64,000 nt of DNA from Prunella strophiata (lineage: Eukaryota; Chordata; Aves; Passeriformes; Prunellidae): positions 83,084,800 through 83,148,799 of the forward strand of contig JAZBQD010000030.1 in assembly GCA_036583965.1 (NCBI GenBank). The letters are read 5' to 3'. The first letter of the stretch is position 1, and each line of letters begins with the position of its first letter. The notes beneath the pieces were generated by a model. It was not told the DNA's origin and did no database searches. It saw only the letters and a program-made list of their open reading frames with translations. Made by a program: the position numbers and the translations under genes. Shown piece by piece: positions 48,556 through 62,211 of the stretch.

Positions 48556-50324
48556 ACCTGAGGGACTAACTTCATTTTCAGAGATAGCTGCTTTGAAATT
48601 TCTCCAAAAATCAATTTATTGATGTCTGTCTCAGGTTGGGATATCCAATAACAGGCACCTAAAATTGCTTGCTACCTTAGCTACAATCATCAAATGAAAA
48701 TCAGAAATCATTTAATGACAAATGTAAACTCAAGGTGGATCAAGCTACAATCCTGCTACAGGCAAGTTATCAGTGGATAACCTAAAATTTCTGTTCCTCC
48801 TGATGATGGGAGCTGCAGAGATTTTTATGGGGGTTTTGCTCAGTAGATTCTTTAATGTACATCAGTGCTTAGTCAGTGTAGATGGGTAATTCTAAAGATA
48901 TGTTTAGGAGCCTTAAGGATTTAGCAGAAAGTCTGGTATCTGATATTTATACAGGCATCACATACAGGGAGAAGCACTCAAAGAGTGTTCCTGAGAGACA
49001 CCTGCACTGAGCTGCCTGTAATTTTTCACCAACTGGAAACAGCATGAGCTTAACTAAAAGCAGAAAAACTGTGATTCCACAGCTCTTCATAGAGTGTAGC
49101 AAATCCTTCTGAGGCAGAGCTTATGCACTCAACGTGGCTTCCTTGTAGCTCTGAGATGAGAATTTCTAGTGACTTACATCTCTGGGCTGTGCCAACACAC
49201 AGCTTGGGTCAGCACTAGTTCAGACCTATCTCCACAAGGCTCCATTGCATTATGTAAACTCACCCTTTGTGTCCCTCCTGTTACTCTCTGAATGGTGTAA
49301 ATGTACAGCATAATCAGTTGCATGAAGGCAGGAGTATAAATAACAATAAATGATTAGGAGAACATTGCAACTAATCACAAGAATGCAGGCTCAGTGAACT
49401 CTTGTTGCCATTTTTAATGAACAATACATTATAATTAGAGACACCCAAGGGGAATTGTAAGCACTTGCCAGTGCAGAGATGTCAACTACAATAGTACCTT
49501 GTCAAGAGCTTGTTCTCACCATTTCTTAGTCTGCTTGAGATTTCTTCATGAACCATGTGCCGTGTCTCAGTGGTGGCTAGAAAACATGGAAGAAAAGAAA
49601 ATGAAAAAAGAAAGGAAGAAAATTAGATCCAAACTCTTCCTTTATATTTCTTTAGAACTTCATGCTGTTCCATAGGATCTTCAAGAACTGTGAACGTGTA
49701 GAAGGAATCCCTCTGTGACCTGCAAATTGCAGATGTATCATTTGAGGGATATCAAACAAAACACCAGCAAGAGAAATTTATTTCCCTTTAAAATGACCAA
49801 TCTGATACAGACATTCCAAAGCTTACAGTAGGGGATATCAGAATGCACAATTCTGCACACCCAGCTTGGACAAAAAGCAGTTTTGGCACAATTCATCTCT
49901 GTGTGATGGAGTCTGATACACTATAACATAAGACATTAGTTATGTCAACTTTGATGATTCCTCGTGTAATTAATTTATGTGACCCATTTACAAGGTTAAC
50001 AGGATTTCCCACAGATGTTTCCTGTTTTCATTAATTTGATAAGCCACCCATTGTGTATACCATCCATCAAGTGTATAGCTTTTCATAAAATTTATTCTGC
50101 TGTGAATAATTTTCCCCAATAATTTGCTTGTCTGTGGACTATCCACCAAATGATATTTTACTTCAGGTATGGATATCTTAAGACATAGCAATTTGCTGTT
50201 ATTTTTCCAAATGTGATTTAGGATGGATTTAATATGTTCTTGTTCACACTGCAGATTTTTCCCTTATTGTTCCCAGATTTCTCAGGGTTCCTAGATTTAT
50301 AGAGCTTTAGGAACTCCAGCACAG
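48556..50324. other. intergenic DNA between two CR1 pieces
   Basis: AT-rich DNA without a recognisable gene or repeat. A segment around 49370-49520 has closely spaced SOX-type and TAATTA words and may be a conserved non-coding element, but this cannot be tested here. Confidence 0.5.
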
Positions 50325-50530
50325 TCAAAAAGGGTTCACAAAGGGAAAGTCCTCTTTGATTAATTTGATATCCTTCTTTGATAAGGTCACCTGTCTTATG
50401 GAAGAAGGAAAGGCAATGAATGCAGTTTTTTGGATTTTAGTAAGGCTTTTGATTTTGTTCCTCACAGCATTTCTCTGGACATAACTAATGTGCTTTAGCT
50501 TTTGGTCAGCACTCAAGTGGTCAGGCAGTT
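50325..50530 (+). mobile_element. CR1 LINE internal fragment (reverse-transcriptase motif A region)
   Basis: The + strand reads GATTTTAGTAAGGCTTTTGATTTTGTTCCTCACAGC, split here as DFSKAFDFVPHSI, the motif A region of CR1-type reverse transcriptases (usual form DFSKAFDTVPH). Upstream AAAGGCAATGAATGCAG and TTTGATTAATTTGATATCC fit the preceding residues in another frame, so the copy has frameshifts. Only about 200 bp remain, with neither 5' nor 3' end. Confidence 0.75.
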
Positions 50531-53500
50531 GGAATAAATTATTGTTGTAAGTCCCTTCTTACAGAAATAGTGTATTCTAACAGTATATGTGCTATTATGT
50601 TACATTGCTGTAGTATTTTTATACTATATATATGTATACCAAGTACATATAGTAAAAATATAATTGTATATCTATTATTTCACTGATTTATATATGTACC
50701 TTTCTAAGTTCTTATTACTAAACTGTAGTTAATCAGGACAAAGTTATCAAGATTGTTTCCCTAGATTCATATGTTTGTTTTCAAGCTACAACACCTTGGA
50801 TGGCATTTCTAGCAGACTTTTAATAATATTTAAAAGACACCCTGACATTTTGAAGAGCAGGCATGCAAAGCTACCTCCGGAGTTTCTGTGAGATAGCTGG
50901 TGATTTGATTTGTTTAGTCAGACAATATCTATAAGTCTCATTCATATACACAAGTGTTCAGAGGAAGGAGAAAATTGCTGAGAGCCTGAAGTAAGAGCCT
51001 GACAGCATGCTTAAGTGCTTTTCTCCCCTTGGAGATTACAACTTGCACTGAAATGTGACACAAAATACTCTAAGCTAGGAGAGAAATTCAAGAAGGCTGG
51101 TGAATAAAAAACTGACACTTTCAAGGGCCTTTCTGAATATTTATCTTGTTTGGGATGTATCTGAGATCATCCTTAGAGTCAAAGACTCCTAAGCATCTAA
51201 TTCAAAAAGTTAAGCATGGTTAAGGGCTTTTTTCCTCAGAGGTTCCCTTTCTTCAATTATGTATCTGAGAAGAGCCATCAGACATCACCCAAGGCATCTT
51301 GTAAGCAGATGTAAGGAATAGGAATAACATAGTGGTGAGATTTTGTTTGGGATTGAAAGGCAAATAAAGATCATAGTTGCACACAGCATGACTTGAGAAG
51401 CATGATGGAGATGACCACCTACCATTAATCACCTTCTCTGAATTTTAGGAAACTTCAGGCACATTTATTTTCAATTTTGTGAACACCCTAAACTGTTTTA
51501 AGTGGTAGGGTTACCAAGCTCCTACCTTTACCAGAAATACTCCAACTTGCAATTAGAGAGGAAATAAATCCAAAAGAGAGAAAGGAGGAAAATGGGACAT
51601 GATATAAAAAGAAAAGTTGGATACAAGCAGTCCTTTTTGTCACTGGCAGTCATCATGACTATCCACACAGTGTCAGGAGGCATTGCCAGGCTATACTGAC
51701 CTCAAGAAAGATTTTGGAGTGGGCTTCCAATGCAGATACAGGTCGTGCTAATGAAACAGATCCAGTAGCAGGATGATTGAATGGATGATGACAAGCAGGA
51801 CTTTTTTGCAGAAAAATAAAGATTTTGCTTGATATTGTTACCACCATTCCACTTTCAGATAAATTTTGGACTCCTAAATACCTACTTTTGTATCAAAGGG
51901 AAAAGAAGACATTCAATACCATTGAGGCAACTTAGCATTTTTTGTGATTTCCAGTGAACACATTTTTTTTACTAAGGCATTGAGCAGAATTTTTCCCTCT
52001 GTGTAGGTCTCTTTCCTTTTTGCACACATGCACTTATATAACCTGACAATTATAAGCATCCCAACAAATGGAAGATCCCAACAATACCATGGGAATGGTA
52101 TGAATCTGTGCCCCCCCAGCTGAAGTGAGTGTTGCTGTTGCTATTGTTGTTTTCTGTCCCCAAAGTGTTCTTCATCTGTGGTGGCCCTCGGGAGGAAACA
52201 TGCAAATATATACAGACCCTTAGGACCAAGACAAAAATGACCATATGGCTACATTTTGTAACTAGATACTAAAATTGCTGGTTCAGAAATTCACTAGCTT
52301 CCACAGTTCCTGCATGGTTGCAGAGCAGTGTGTGACAGCATTAGGAAGCAAAGTCCAAAGACTTTTTCACTGAGAAAATAATGTCTCTGTGTCAGCACAG
52401 CCCTACTGACTTCATTACACTCCTTGTTGATTAAGCTCAAAGAAAAGTTAGACTTAGTGGGGCAAGAATTTGGTAGTAAAAAATGAAAACAGCAAACAAA
52501 AAATAATACCAAAAGACAGATGACAAATCACAGAGGAAAACAAAATGTTCATGATGTAGGAGAAACATCTGTTGTCCAGGTTATCCTTAAAGTACAGATG
52601 GTCTGAGCTTCCTCTTCATCTGAATTTGAAAAATTACAGAAAAAAAAATTGTCCAGTGCAAATATAGCACTGTGAAAGCATTGTGCCCTTTTCCAACATT
52701 TCAAAAATTGCCCAATTGTGTTATGCCTTTGTTACACTGTTCAAAAGAAAGCAATGATTCTTTTTTTGGGATCAGAGTGGTCAGACTGAGCATTTGATGC
52801 CCTCAATCACAATGACATCAAAGGAAACTCTAGACTGAAGTTGGGGTGGTGTGGAAGCTGGGCCATTGATGATGCAGGTCTCAATGCAGAGCACTTGTAC
52901 TTTCAGTCATTTGTCTCCCTGGAATAAATAATTTCATTTCAGAGCAAAACCTGTGCCCAAATGTGAGGCTGCACACTACATCCCTCACAAGGAATCTTCT
53001 GCTCTCTGAGGAGCAGGGCTTTGCAATGCTGGATTACCAACCATCTCCACCTTTCATTTTCATGCTATTGCTGTTATTGTCACAGAGGAAGGTTATTTAT
53101 TTATTATTACTTTTATGCTCTTCAATAGTCTGAAGAATCAATACTTGACTGCAACAGGTTAACCAAGATTTTTAAAACCTAATATGCCTTTTTTCAGTTC
53201 ATGTGCACTGCATCACCAAAGTGTCTCAGAGTCTGAGTCAGGGGGAAGGAATCACTTTTCTGCCCTCACTGACTCACAGAGGAGCTTAGGTGAACATCTA
53301 GAGGAGATCACTAACTTATAGCTGGAAAGGTCACCACCTCACCTTCTTCACATCCTGGTGCTTGGCACAGATTTGGAAAATGGCTGGTAAACAGCCTGGC
53401 CCTGCCTCATCTAGAGCCACAAGAACCTTACTGTAAATAAATTTCCAGAAGTCTACTAAAAACAGATTTCTAGTTAAACCATAGAATCAGCAGGTAATAC

Positions 53501-54333
53501 ACTTTCTCTGAGATCAAAAGTGAGGCTGAACATGTGCTTGTGTACTCCTCATCTAACTCAGCTGGAAGAGATACACAGGTTGCCCCTGCAACTCAAGATA
53601 TTTTCTAACCAAAGCACTTGTCAAGATACTCTCTCCTCTGATATGTGCTGCTCTCCTTGGAAGAACAAGGGGAGGGTTCAACCAGGGACTGTCTTTATAT
53701 TGGGACTCTATTAAGGTTCTCACGTTCTTTTCCTAGGCACTGTACCTAATCTTCAGAGGTAGACTTCCTCTCAAAGAACAATTTAAAACAATTTAGTAAC
53801 TTTTTTTCTTTCTTTTTACCCTCTAGACATTCCTTATCTACTCTGTTTTCTTCATAGAAATCTAGGCTTCAGACTTGGACACCTGATGGTAGCTATTTAT
53901 GTATCTGAAGGTCACTTCAGGAACCCACTGATTAAAGATGATCTATAAGTTTCATAAATACACTCCAGTCCCATCTGTACCTAGAGAATATCTGTGCCTG
54001 AAGTCATAGATGGAAATCCAGTAATTATTTATCTCGTAAGTTGTGAGGCCATAAAGGCTAAAATATATCTTACTGCAGAGGAGACAAAAGCTTTTCTTGA
54101 ATAAAAGCAATTGCAAGATTTTACTCTGTGCAATATTAAAAATATAAAGAAGCCATCTGTTTTCCTTTCATGGGGAATGATTTTGTGTGTGCTATGCAGT
54201 CATTAATGATGCATACTGGAAGAGTTTTCTATATTTATTTGAAGTGAAGCTAGCACTGTGCCTAATGGAACACCAATTATGGTTCCTAGAAATCAAAATG
54301 CTGTGGAAATAGATAAATGAGTTACCTAGCTAT

Positions 54334-54356
54334 TAAAAAAAAAAAAAAAAAAAAAA
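54334..54356. repeat. poly-A tract
   Basis: A run of over 20 A occurs without a recognisable retroelement body upstream. Confidence 0.8.
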
Positions 54357-56169
54357 GAAAACCAAACCATTACAATATTCATGTACTCCCAATACAGAGA
54401 AACACAGCAGGATGCAAAAGCCATATTTTTTGAAAAAATCTTCTATGGCCTCTCTCTTCCTATGTCTGTTTTTAGCATAGGTACACAGATGCCATTCACA
54501 TATATTCTATACAAACAAGTAAGCAGAGCTCCATTTATAGTTTACTTGAGGAAGTTGATTAAACAATGTGCTGTATACCTATCTACATGAGCTTACTTAC
54601 ATACTAGCAAAACTCTATATATAGATAGACTTTGTAGAGGTTGAATTCAAACATGTGAAAGACTGAGCTATAAACACCCAGGCAAAGCAAAATCTATAAA
54701 CTGTTTAAAGGGCATTAGTGCTCCAAAGTTATGCAGTAAAAATAGATGGCATTATGCAGTTCAGTATATACTGCCTCTCATTAACTCCAGCACTGGCTTA
54801 CATGGAACTCATGAAGCTAAAATAACACTACTATCATTGCCAAAAGAAAGCACTCGTGAGCTGGGAAAACTCAAATTTTGCTTGCATAATCAAATGTAAC
54901 ACATCTCCTCTACTGTGTATGCCATATGAGAGCATTGTTACATGTTCTGACACTGCTTTTCAGTGTGACACTGGCAGAATTTAGTACATGTGTCATCAAA
55001 GACTGATTCATACCTGATTCTGACACTGCTTATCTTTGAAATCATTATGTCTGCAAGCAGCATTATTTCAATTTTTTTTTTACAGTGGTTTCACATGAAA
55101 ACTTCATAGCTTAAAAAAATAATACCAAAAATCCCCAAAACACAAACAAACAAAACCAAACTAAAAACAGAAGAGAAACTCAAAGCTCCTTTATTCACTA
55201 TCCTTTTTGAAACAGGTTTGTGACCCCTCAGCAACAGAGGTGCTGTGTCCCCATCTGCTGTGGCCCCCACCAGACCCAGTAAGTCACACACTGATAAAAC
55301 ATTCATTTCATAGCTGAATGTTGACAACTGAATAAGACCAATGCTCAGAGTTTGGGGATATAATTCTCCATCTCCTCCCATGTGTCAGCCCAAAATCTAA
55401 AACTATCAAGTATGTTTTTTGTCTCAAGTCTGCTCTCTACACACTGACCTCTTCATCTTTACCTCCTCATCTTTACCTCCTCTTCCTCATCCCTATCTCA
55501 TATTCTGCATTCTTACAGATGACACAGTTCATTCAGCAGCCAAATTGCTGACCTGGTCTCCATTTTTGTGAGCTCCACATCCCCTTTCCCACCTCCTTAC
55601 CCTAAGAAACACTGTCTCCTGCTCTGGGCAGTCAGCCTTCTCTGCCCCAGACCTTCTTCCCAGTTCTGGGAACTCCTAGGCTCTCAGCCTTCTTATCAGT
55701 CTTAACATCCCTGACCAACTTTAACTGAGTTAATACATGCACCTGGAGTGCTCCAAGGCTTGTGCATTCTGAAGAAAGTTTAAGAAAACCAGAGTGTAAA
55801 ATTTTTCTTCATAAACAAGCTTACAAATCATGTGATAAAGTCATAAGAGTTCTATGAGAGCATGGAATACTACACATTGAAGGCCCTTGAAAGTTACTGA
55901 TACTCAGTAAAACAGACCAAATTTTAGTTTTGTGAGCTAGCAAATACACTCCCTCTACATCAGAGGAAATAACTCACCTTGCAGAAGGGAAAGTGGGATC
56001 TTCCCCCATACCTCACTTGCTCCTTGGACTGAGCTCTGGAGACCATCTTACCATCCAGCTGAGGCAAAGAAGAAAGGAATTGATTTAAGAAGAAGGAGAG
56101 GATCTGCAATAACTCTAGAGGACTCAGTATGATGTGAGGAAGGGCTCATATTTGATTTCTTGTTTCTAG

Positions 56170-56294
56170 AGGCATTTGCAAAGCCTAAGCAGCCTGTTGC
56201 ATCACCAGCAGTTATTCATCCCAATGATGAAGACCTGGACTCTTGTTATTTTGAATCAGATGAAGTCTTAAAAAATAGAGCTATAACTCCTTAA
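56170..56294 (+). other. weak candidate terminal coding exon
   Basis: After TTGATTTCTTGTTTCTAG the sequence encodes 40 residues in one frame to a TAA, beginning AFAKPKQPVASPAVIHP and continuing with an acidic part (NDEDLDSCYFESDEVL). The composition looks protein-like, but 40 open codons are common by chance and I recognise no family. No linked upstream exon was found. Confidence 0.15.
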
Positions 56295-57413
56295 TTTGTT
56301 GCTTATTTCTTCATTACTTTCTGAGGAAGAAAAGTGTTTCCAGGTTAATTTATTATAGTGGTGAAAGAAAACAAAAAAACAAGAGGATGATAATAACAGG
56401 GAATAATTTCCCCTCAGTTCAGAAGGAGCTGTGGGCTAAATTGAACATGTTTTATGAAATTCCCTTGCTTCTTTCTTTAAAAATCTGTTCTGATGCCCTA
56501 ATGATATACACCTGATGAATTACTGCTTTGTCACTGATGGTGTTTAGAGCAGGAATTTGAAATAAGAGAAGGCAAAGAGTGACTAAGTGAGACTGACACC
56601 AGAAGGGCTCAGAGAAGAGCTGAGCCATACCTAGTATCACAGCTCTTGGTCCTGACTGATAAGCCAGGAAGCCCAGAAATGGGTCTAGCTTCTTTTGTTT
56701 GCCTTAACATTTCAGAAGCATGACAAAAATCATATCTTTCAGACATAAGGAGAGATAGGTTTCAAATTTCAGGGCAGCCAGGGTATGTGTTCAGGACCAA
56801 ACTAATTACAGACAGACTCCATGAATGGGATGAGTCCTGAGACTGAACAGAGAGGTAGCAAGGCAGGTGGTATCTCCCACCACTGATAGCTGAGATGGAA
56901 GCTTGGGTTTTTAACCTCTTTAACCTGTAACAGTTGGAGCTCAGCTCTTTTTCTTGCATACTCCCTCAGGTTTTTCCAAGAAAAATACAATCTCCTCCTT
57001 AAACCTTGACTGCAAAATTTAGTCATTTTGTCTAGAAGCTCTTTTTTGTGAATGGTGCAACACTGAACTTTATGCTTATCTCATCTCTCCAATGTGGCCG
57101 TGTCCCGCTGTCCAGTGCCATCATTTATTTGAGAGTATTTAGACATATTGCACTCATTACTAAAAATACCAGAGCAAGGATGGCTTGAAGGTCACATTAA
57201 ATCTGAACAAATATGCTGGAGTCTGTCTCTCTCTGCCCAAGAAGGAATAAAGGAATAGTGTGGTAAAGGCAGAAAAGTTTGGAGGACCTTGTGGGGAAGA
57301 CATAGAGGAGAAACCTGGACTCTTGTGTGTGTGTGACTCTGTGATGTGCAATTCTTTGGGAATTAGTCTTATCTTTTTCTCAAATATTCGCATTCTCCTC
57401 ATACATGATAGAG

Positions 57414-57540
<127 letters not shown>

Positions 57541-60500
57541 ACTCTTCTCTGTTTTTGCTTCTTTTCTCATGTCATTGAGTTCATGGTAGCCATTTCAGCT
57601 CTGAGTCACAACAAGAGTAGTCCTCAACTTCTGTCACTTTGATGTAAAGCTTTTCGGGGAGATTCAATTTAAGATTTTCCAAGAATTTTGAAGAAATGAA
57701 TGTCTAAATCCTATAGATGTACCAGAAGCCTAATGCATCTGCTTATTACAGTCTCTCTACTCCTAACTTGTGGTCATTGGAAGAGTATATTTCAATATTT
57801 TCCTCTTTAATATTACATCTTTCTGTGTGCTTCTACTTTAGTTCAAAATGCTTTCTGTTAATATGAAATATGGCTAATTTTTTTCAGCTTGTGGTGTACC
57901 TCATTTAGTGAAACCTTATCAGCATAACTGTAGGTGAGTTTCCACTGAATGCCCAGAAATGGATGACCAATCTAAAGCATCAGACTCAGTCCTCAGCATA
58001 AAACACCTGACAGTCCTGGGACCCAGACAATATAATGTGGTCTCATCTGAAATCTGATTAATAAGCTTGATGTCCCCATGAGCTGGAGGCTTGCACTTAA
58101 CAATGACTGGGAGAGGCAGCTAGAAGTGAAGTGAAGCAAAGCATGGTCTGACCCTGAAGGGCAATATTAAGTATTTTGGTTTGCTTCCATGAACATCAAA
58201 ATGACAGGATGAAATATTTTAATTAACCCAGCTTTTGGCTTTGCAAGCTTGGTCCAAACTTTTTCCCTCTTTTAGAAACAGACTTGCTCTTCATCCAGGC
58301 TCTTCCACCAGATGTCTCTCCCCTGGCCTTTCCCAGGCTGAAATAACTTTAGCAAAGGTACAAAAATCTACCTTGGCAAACAACTTGCGCTGCTAAAAAT
58401 AATCTCCCCTATGGACTTAGCAGACAGGCAAAGACTATACAGAAAGTGTACATATTGATCCTATCATTCACATGCCAGAAGTAATTGCTCCCTCTGAGCA
58501 TGTTTATAGATCTATACTAACTCCTGTTTTCCTCACAGCATGTCAGGACTGAACAAAGTCTTCCGTAAATCCATGTGGTTTCTGGAGCACATGGAGAACC
58601 CCAGAAGTTCCTGTGGCAGGTCTGGCTGAAGCTGATCACATGGGACAGATCCTTTGGATATTCAGTGTTGACACAAAGCTTCACAGGCAGCTGGAGGTGC
58701 AGGAGAGACCCTGTGCATGCCTTTCTCTGGGCTCTCACAGGGCTGCTGACATGCTAAGCACTGCAGTTTGTTTCAACCAAGTTTTCATGTTCTGTACTTT
58801 TTTCTTCAGGGAACTGTGAGCCTAATCTCTCTTCCCTCAGTTATACTCCAGGTTCACCTACAGTTTCTGTGGGGTTTAAAAACACTTGGAAATCTGGAAA
58901 TTGATTTTTTTCAGATTTTATGGAGACTTGATGAACTTTGGTCTCATCCTAGCTGACTTATGTGAAAGGCAAAAGGCCACCCCGGGACACCTGGTCTCTC
59001 CATTGCCCATGTTGGACAGAAACACATTTTTCTGACGTCTCTCACTGTGGCTGACAAGATCAGTCCATGGCCTGTTGCAATTCACCAGTAGTGTTGTAGT
59101 GCATAAAGAGCCAGCTGCTCTCATCAGTGCAATGTGAGGTTTCCCAGCAAGTATAACTCTCAAACCTCATCCATCCTTTCTCCAATGGCTCCACAAGTCA
59201 GAGCTACCCAAGCCTACTACTGGTGGAAATGTACAGCAAATAGTATCAAAGCCCAGCTCACTCTGGCTATGTCTGCAGAGGAAAGCTGGAGAAAGGCTGA
59301 CTTCTGGTACCATAGCCAAACGGGAGGTTTATAGCACCTTTACAGGAAACTTGTATTAAAGACAGACAGTCTGGGGACATCTGAACAGAGTTAGGGAATG
59401 AGCCAATAGTCACACAAAAATATTTAGAAAATATTATTTTAAACTGATCCCTTCTCCCTGGTTCAAGCCAAGGACCAAAAGAATCATGTTCTCCAGCTCT
59501 CGCAAAAAATCTAGTTCTCTTGGGTAATGCAAGACTCTTCTCCTCCCTCCCCCCAAATGCCTAAAGACAGAATAACAAAACCTCTTTTGAATTAACTGAA
59601 AATTTGTCCCTTGGCATGTTTGTTCCAACCTTCTGAATCAGCCTTTCTCATGGGACATGGTACCTGACACTCTGATGTGACAGGCAGCAATAAGACAGCA
59701 CCAGGACAACTGCCAAAATAGCTGCCTACAGCTGTGTGGCCACTGAGGATGCACATTGTTTAATCAGCAATCTCAAAGCAGGAGCACCTTGAGCATTTGA
59801 AATCTTCATAGGTGTCTCTTTACTACCAGAAATGCTTGTATGCCATGATCTAACTTCAACTCCCAGCTGAGCTCCTGGGAGAGGTTTGCCTGCAGTTTAT
59901 AAGGTAGGATTGAGAATAAAGAACTGACTTGGTTTTGAAATATAAAACAGTCCCCTGGTTCTTCCCTGGTTGGTTGGATCCTCTGGTCCATCCTTCCTGC
60001 CAAAGCAGGATCTCATAGAGCAGGTTACAGAGAAACACATCCAGGTGGGACTCTCTGCCATTGCTTTTAAATTGTCTGTAGGAAAGCCACAGAACCATGG
60101 AGACACAAAATAAAAATCAAGAGAGAGCAGGAGACTCAGGTTCAAGAGCAGGTAACTCAAGAAATTACCTCTGGCTGGGTCTGTTGAAGAACTAATTAAC
60201 CTTAAGCAACTCTAGTCAGAGTGCATGAACAGGGAGGGGTTTACAACTTGGTCTATGCCTGAGGCTCTGTGAATGCAAAATAAATGTAAGATGAAAAGGT
60301 CAAAATATTAACTGGCATTTAGATGGGAGAGATTTAGAGGTGTTCCCACCACTGTTGTTTCAAGAGCCAATGAGATAATTTGTCTAAAAACAAAAAACTT
60401 GCTGACCCCAAACCTAGCAAACTTTGCCCTTATCCAAAAGATCAGTGATAAAAAAAATTTCCCTCAAAAATGCAGAATTAGTGTGATTAATTAGCATCAA

Positions 60501-60885
60501 AATACTTGTTAAGCATCTTGCAGTAAGGGAAGGTTTTTTGCTAAAATTTTGTATGAAGAATTGTATCAAATTAATTATTGCCACATATAGAAGAAAGACA
60601 AAAGAACTCCTATATATGTATTAAATTATCATCCTCTGTTTCCTTGGGGGTTTGGATGCTAACAGTATGATAAGGATGAAGGTGGCTCTTCTGACAGAAG
60701 GCTTAAAGGGACAGACAGATGAGAAAAAGCAGGAAGAGAGGCCAAAGTACGCAGCAGTTCAGGTATGCCTGTCATCACTGAAGGTGCATCACTCAGGTAT
60801 CCCCCAGTTTCAATCACAGAACAGATCCTAACATGGCAAGGATGTCCATACCATGTGAGATAAGTGGTCAGGAGACAAACTGGTG

Positions 60886-60910
60886 AGTGTGTGTGTCTGT
60901 GTGTGTGTAC
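60886..60910. repeat. imperfect GT dinucleotide repeat
   Basis: About 11 GT units are present with one TCT interruption. Confidence 0.85.
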
Positions 60911-62152
60911 AGTACATAACTGCTTTTGTGGAAGCAGGTGCTGTGAAAAAAATACACTGAGGTTGACACTGAGCAGCCATTTTGCTGAAAACTTAGATTG
61001 ATGTGCTTCCACTCAAGAACAGAAAAAGACCCTTCCTGCACAAGGTATGAAGAGCCCCATTCATGCATCCCACCCTAAGGAAGGGTTACTGGGTTGTGAA
61101 ATGTGCTTTCAAGTTTTGGCCCACAGGTTTCATCATATCTCAAAATTTCAGTCAACTACAAGAAGGCAAGAATGTACTTATTAATTTACTTACAGACATA
61201 CATCTTCTCCATGTCTATTATCCTGGAGGACAGCTAGGTGACCATGTTGATACAACAGTCCTTAGTCTTTTCTCTGTATCTCCATAAAATTTGTCGATCA
61301 ACTCACATTGAGATAAAATTGAGATCTTCAGTGGCAAATGGAGTACACACAGTACTCTTGGGAAAACACACCTCAGTTTTAAATTTTTTTAAATGTCTAA
61401 TCATTTAAACTCTTTCTTTCTGCATTCATGAGATAGTTTCTTTTTGTTAGGGGAAGTACAAACACCAAACAGCATTGGCACTTGTCTTGTATGGTGGAGG
61501 GATTTTTACACATCCCTTTTGGTTTGATGGGGAACAGAAAAGGAGATCCTTCTGGCTCATTGTGACTATTTTATTTTTAATTGCCATGGATTTAAGAGTG
61601 AAATTATATTATGATTTTTTATATCATATGGTTGAACTAGATAAGTAAAAGAACCTGCCTGTGTGGGGAAGGAATGCAGGTTCAGTAACTGGTATTCTGG
61701 TAGAGCTTATACTGTCCTGTACTCTACAGTGATTTGGTCCTGCAAGGGTTACTTCTGGAATTCAGTGCCCACTTGAAATAGTAATCTATTTCATGTGCCA
61801 GTCTTCTGGGTTTTGACTTTTATTTTATTTCTGTTGTGTTATTTTTAATGCAGATTTACTTCCAGAAAGCATACAATATTCAAATGCCCAAAACAAGAAT
61901 CACACAGAGTGGGACCATTGTGACTTGACCTTCTAGGGTATAGAGTGAAGAATCCCAGATTCCTCCTATAACACAACTCAAATCTCATTCTGCAAGGTCT
62001 GGAGACACCTGATGTTTACACTTCTGAAATCTGTTGCAGGTTATTGGTGAAGGTCTTTATGTAAGGTTATGTTTATAGCTGTCATATTTTCCTTTAGAAA
62101 AGCAAAATACTAGAAGTTGTTTTTGTAATTTTTTTTAATGTTTTGAAAACAG

Positions 62153-62211
62153 CTCAAGGTTACCTCAAACCTGCAGTTCCAATGAAGATGCAGCATTATG
62201 GATAAATGATG
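62153..62211 (+). other. weak candidate internal exon
   Basis: A T-rich tract and AACAG precede 59 nt that end at GATG|GTAAGT, a near-perfect donor. One frame is open throughout (SRLPQTCSSNEDAALWIND). I recognise no protein. It may be an exon of an unknown or non-coding transcript, or a decoy. Confidence 0.15.

Larger units (their letters stand above)
50531..57413. other. intergenic DNA
   Basis: About 6.9 kb with no gene I can support. It contains an A-run at 54334-54356, a short tandem CTCATCTTTACCTC duplication at 55448-55480 and a weak terminal-exon-like segment at 56170-56294. Everything else is AT-rich unique-looking DNA. Confidence 0.55.
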
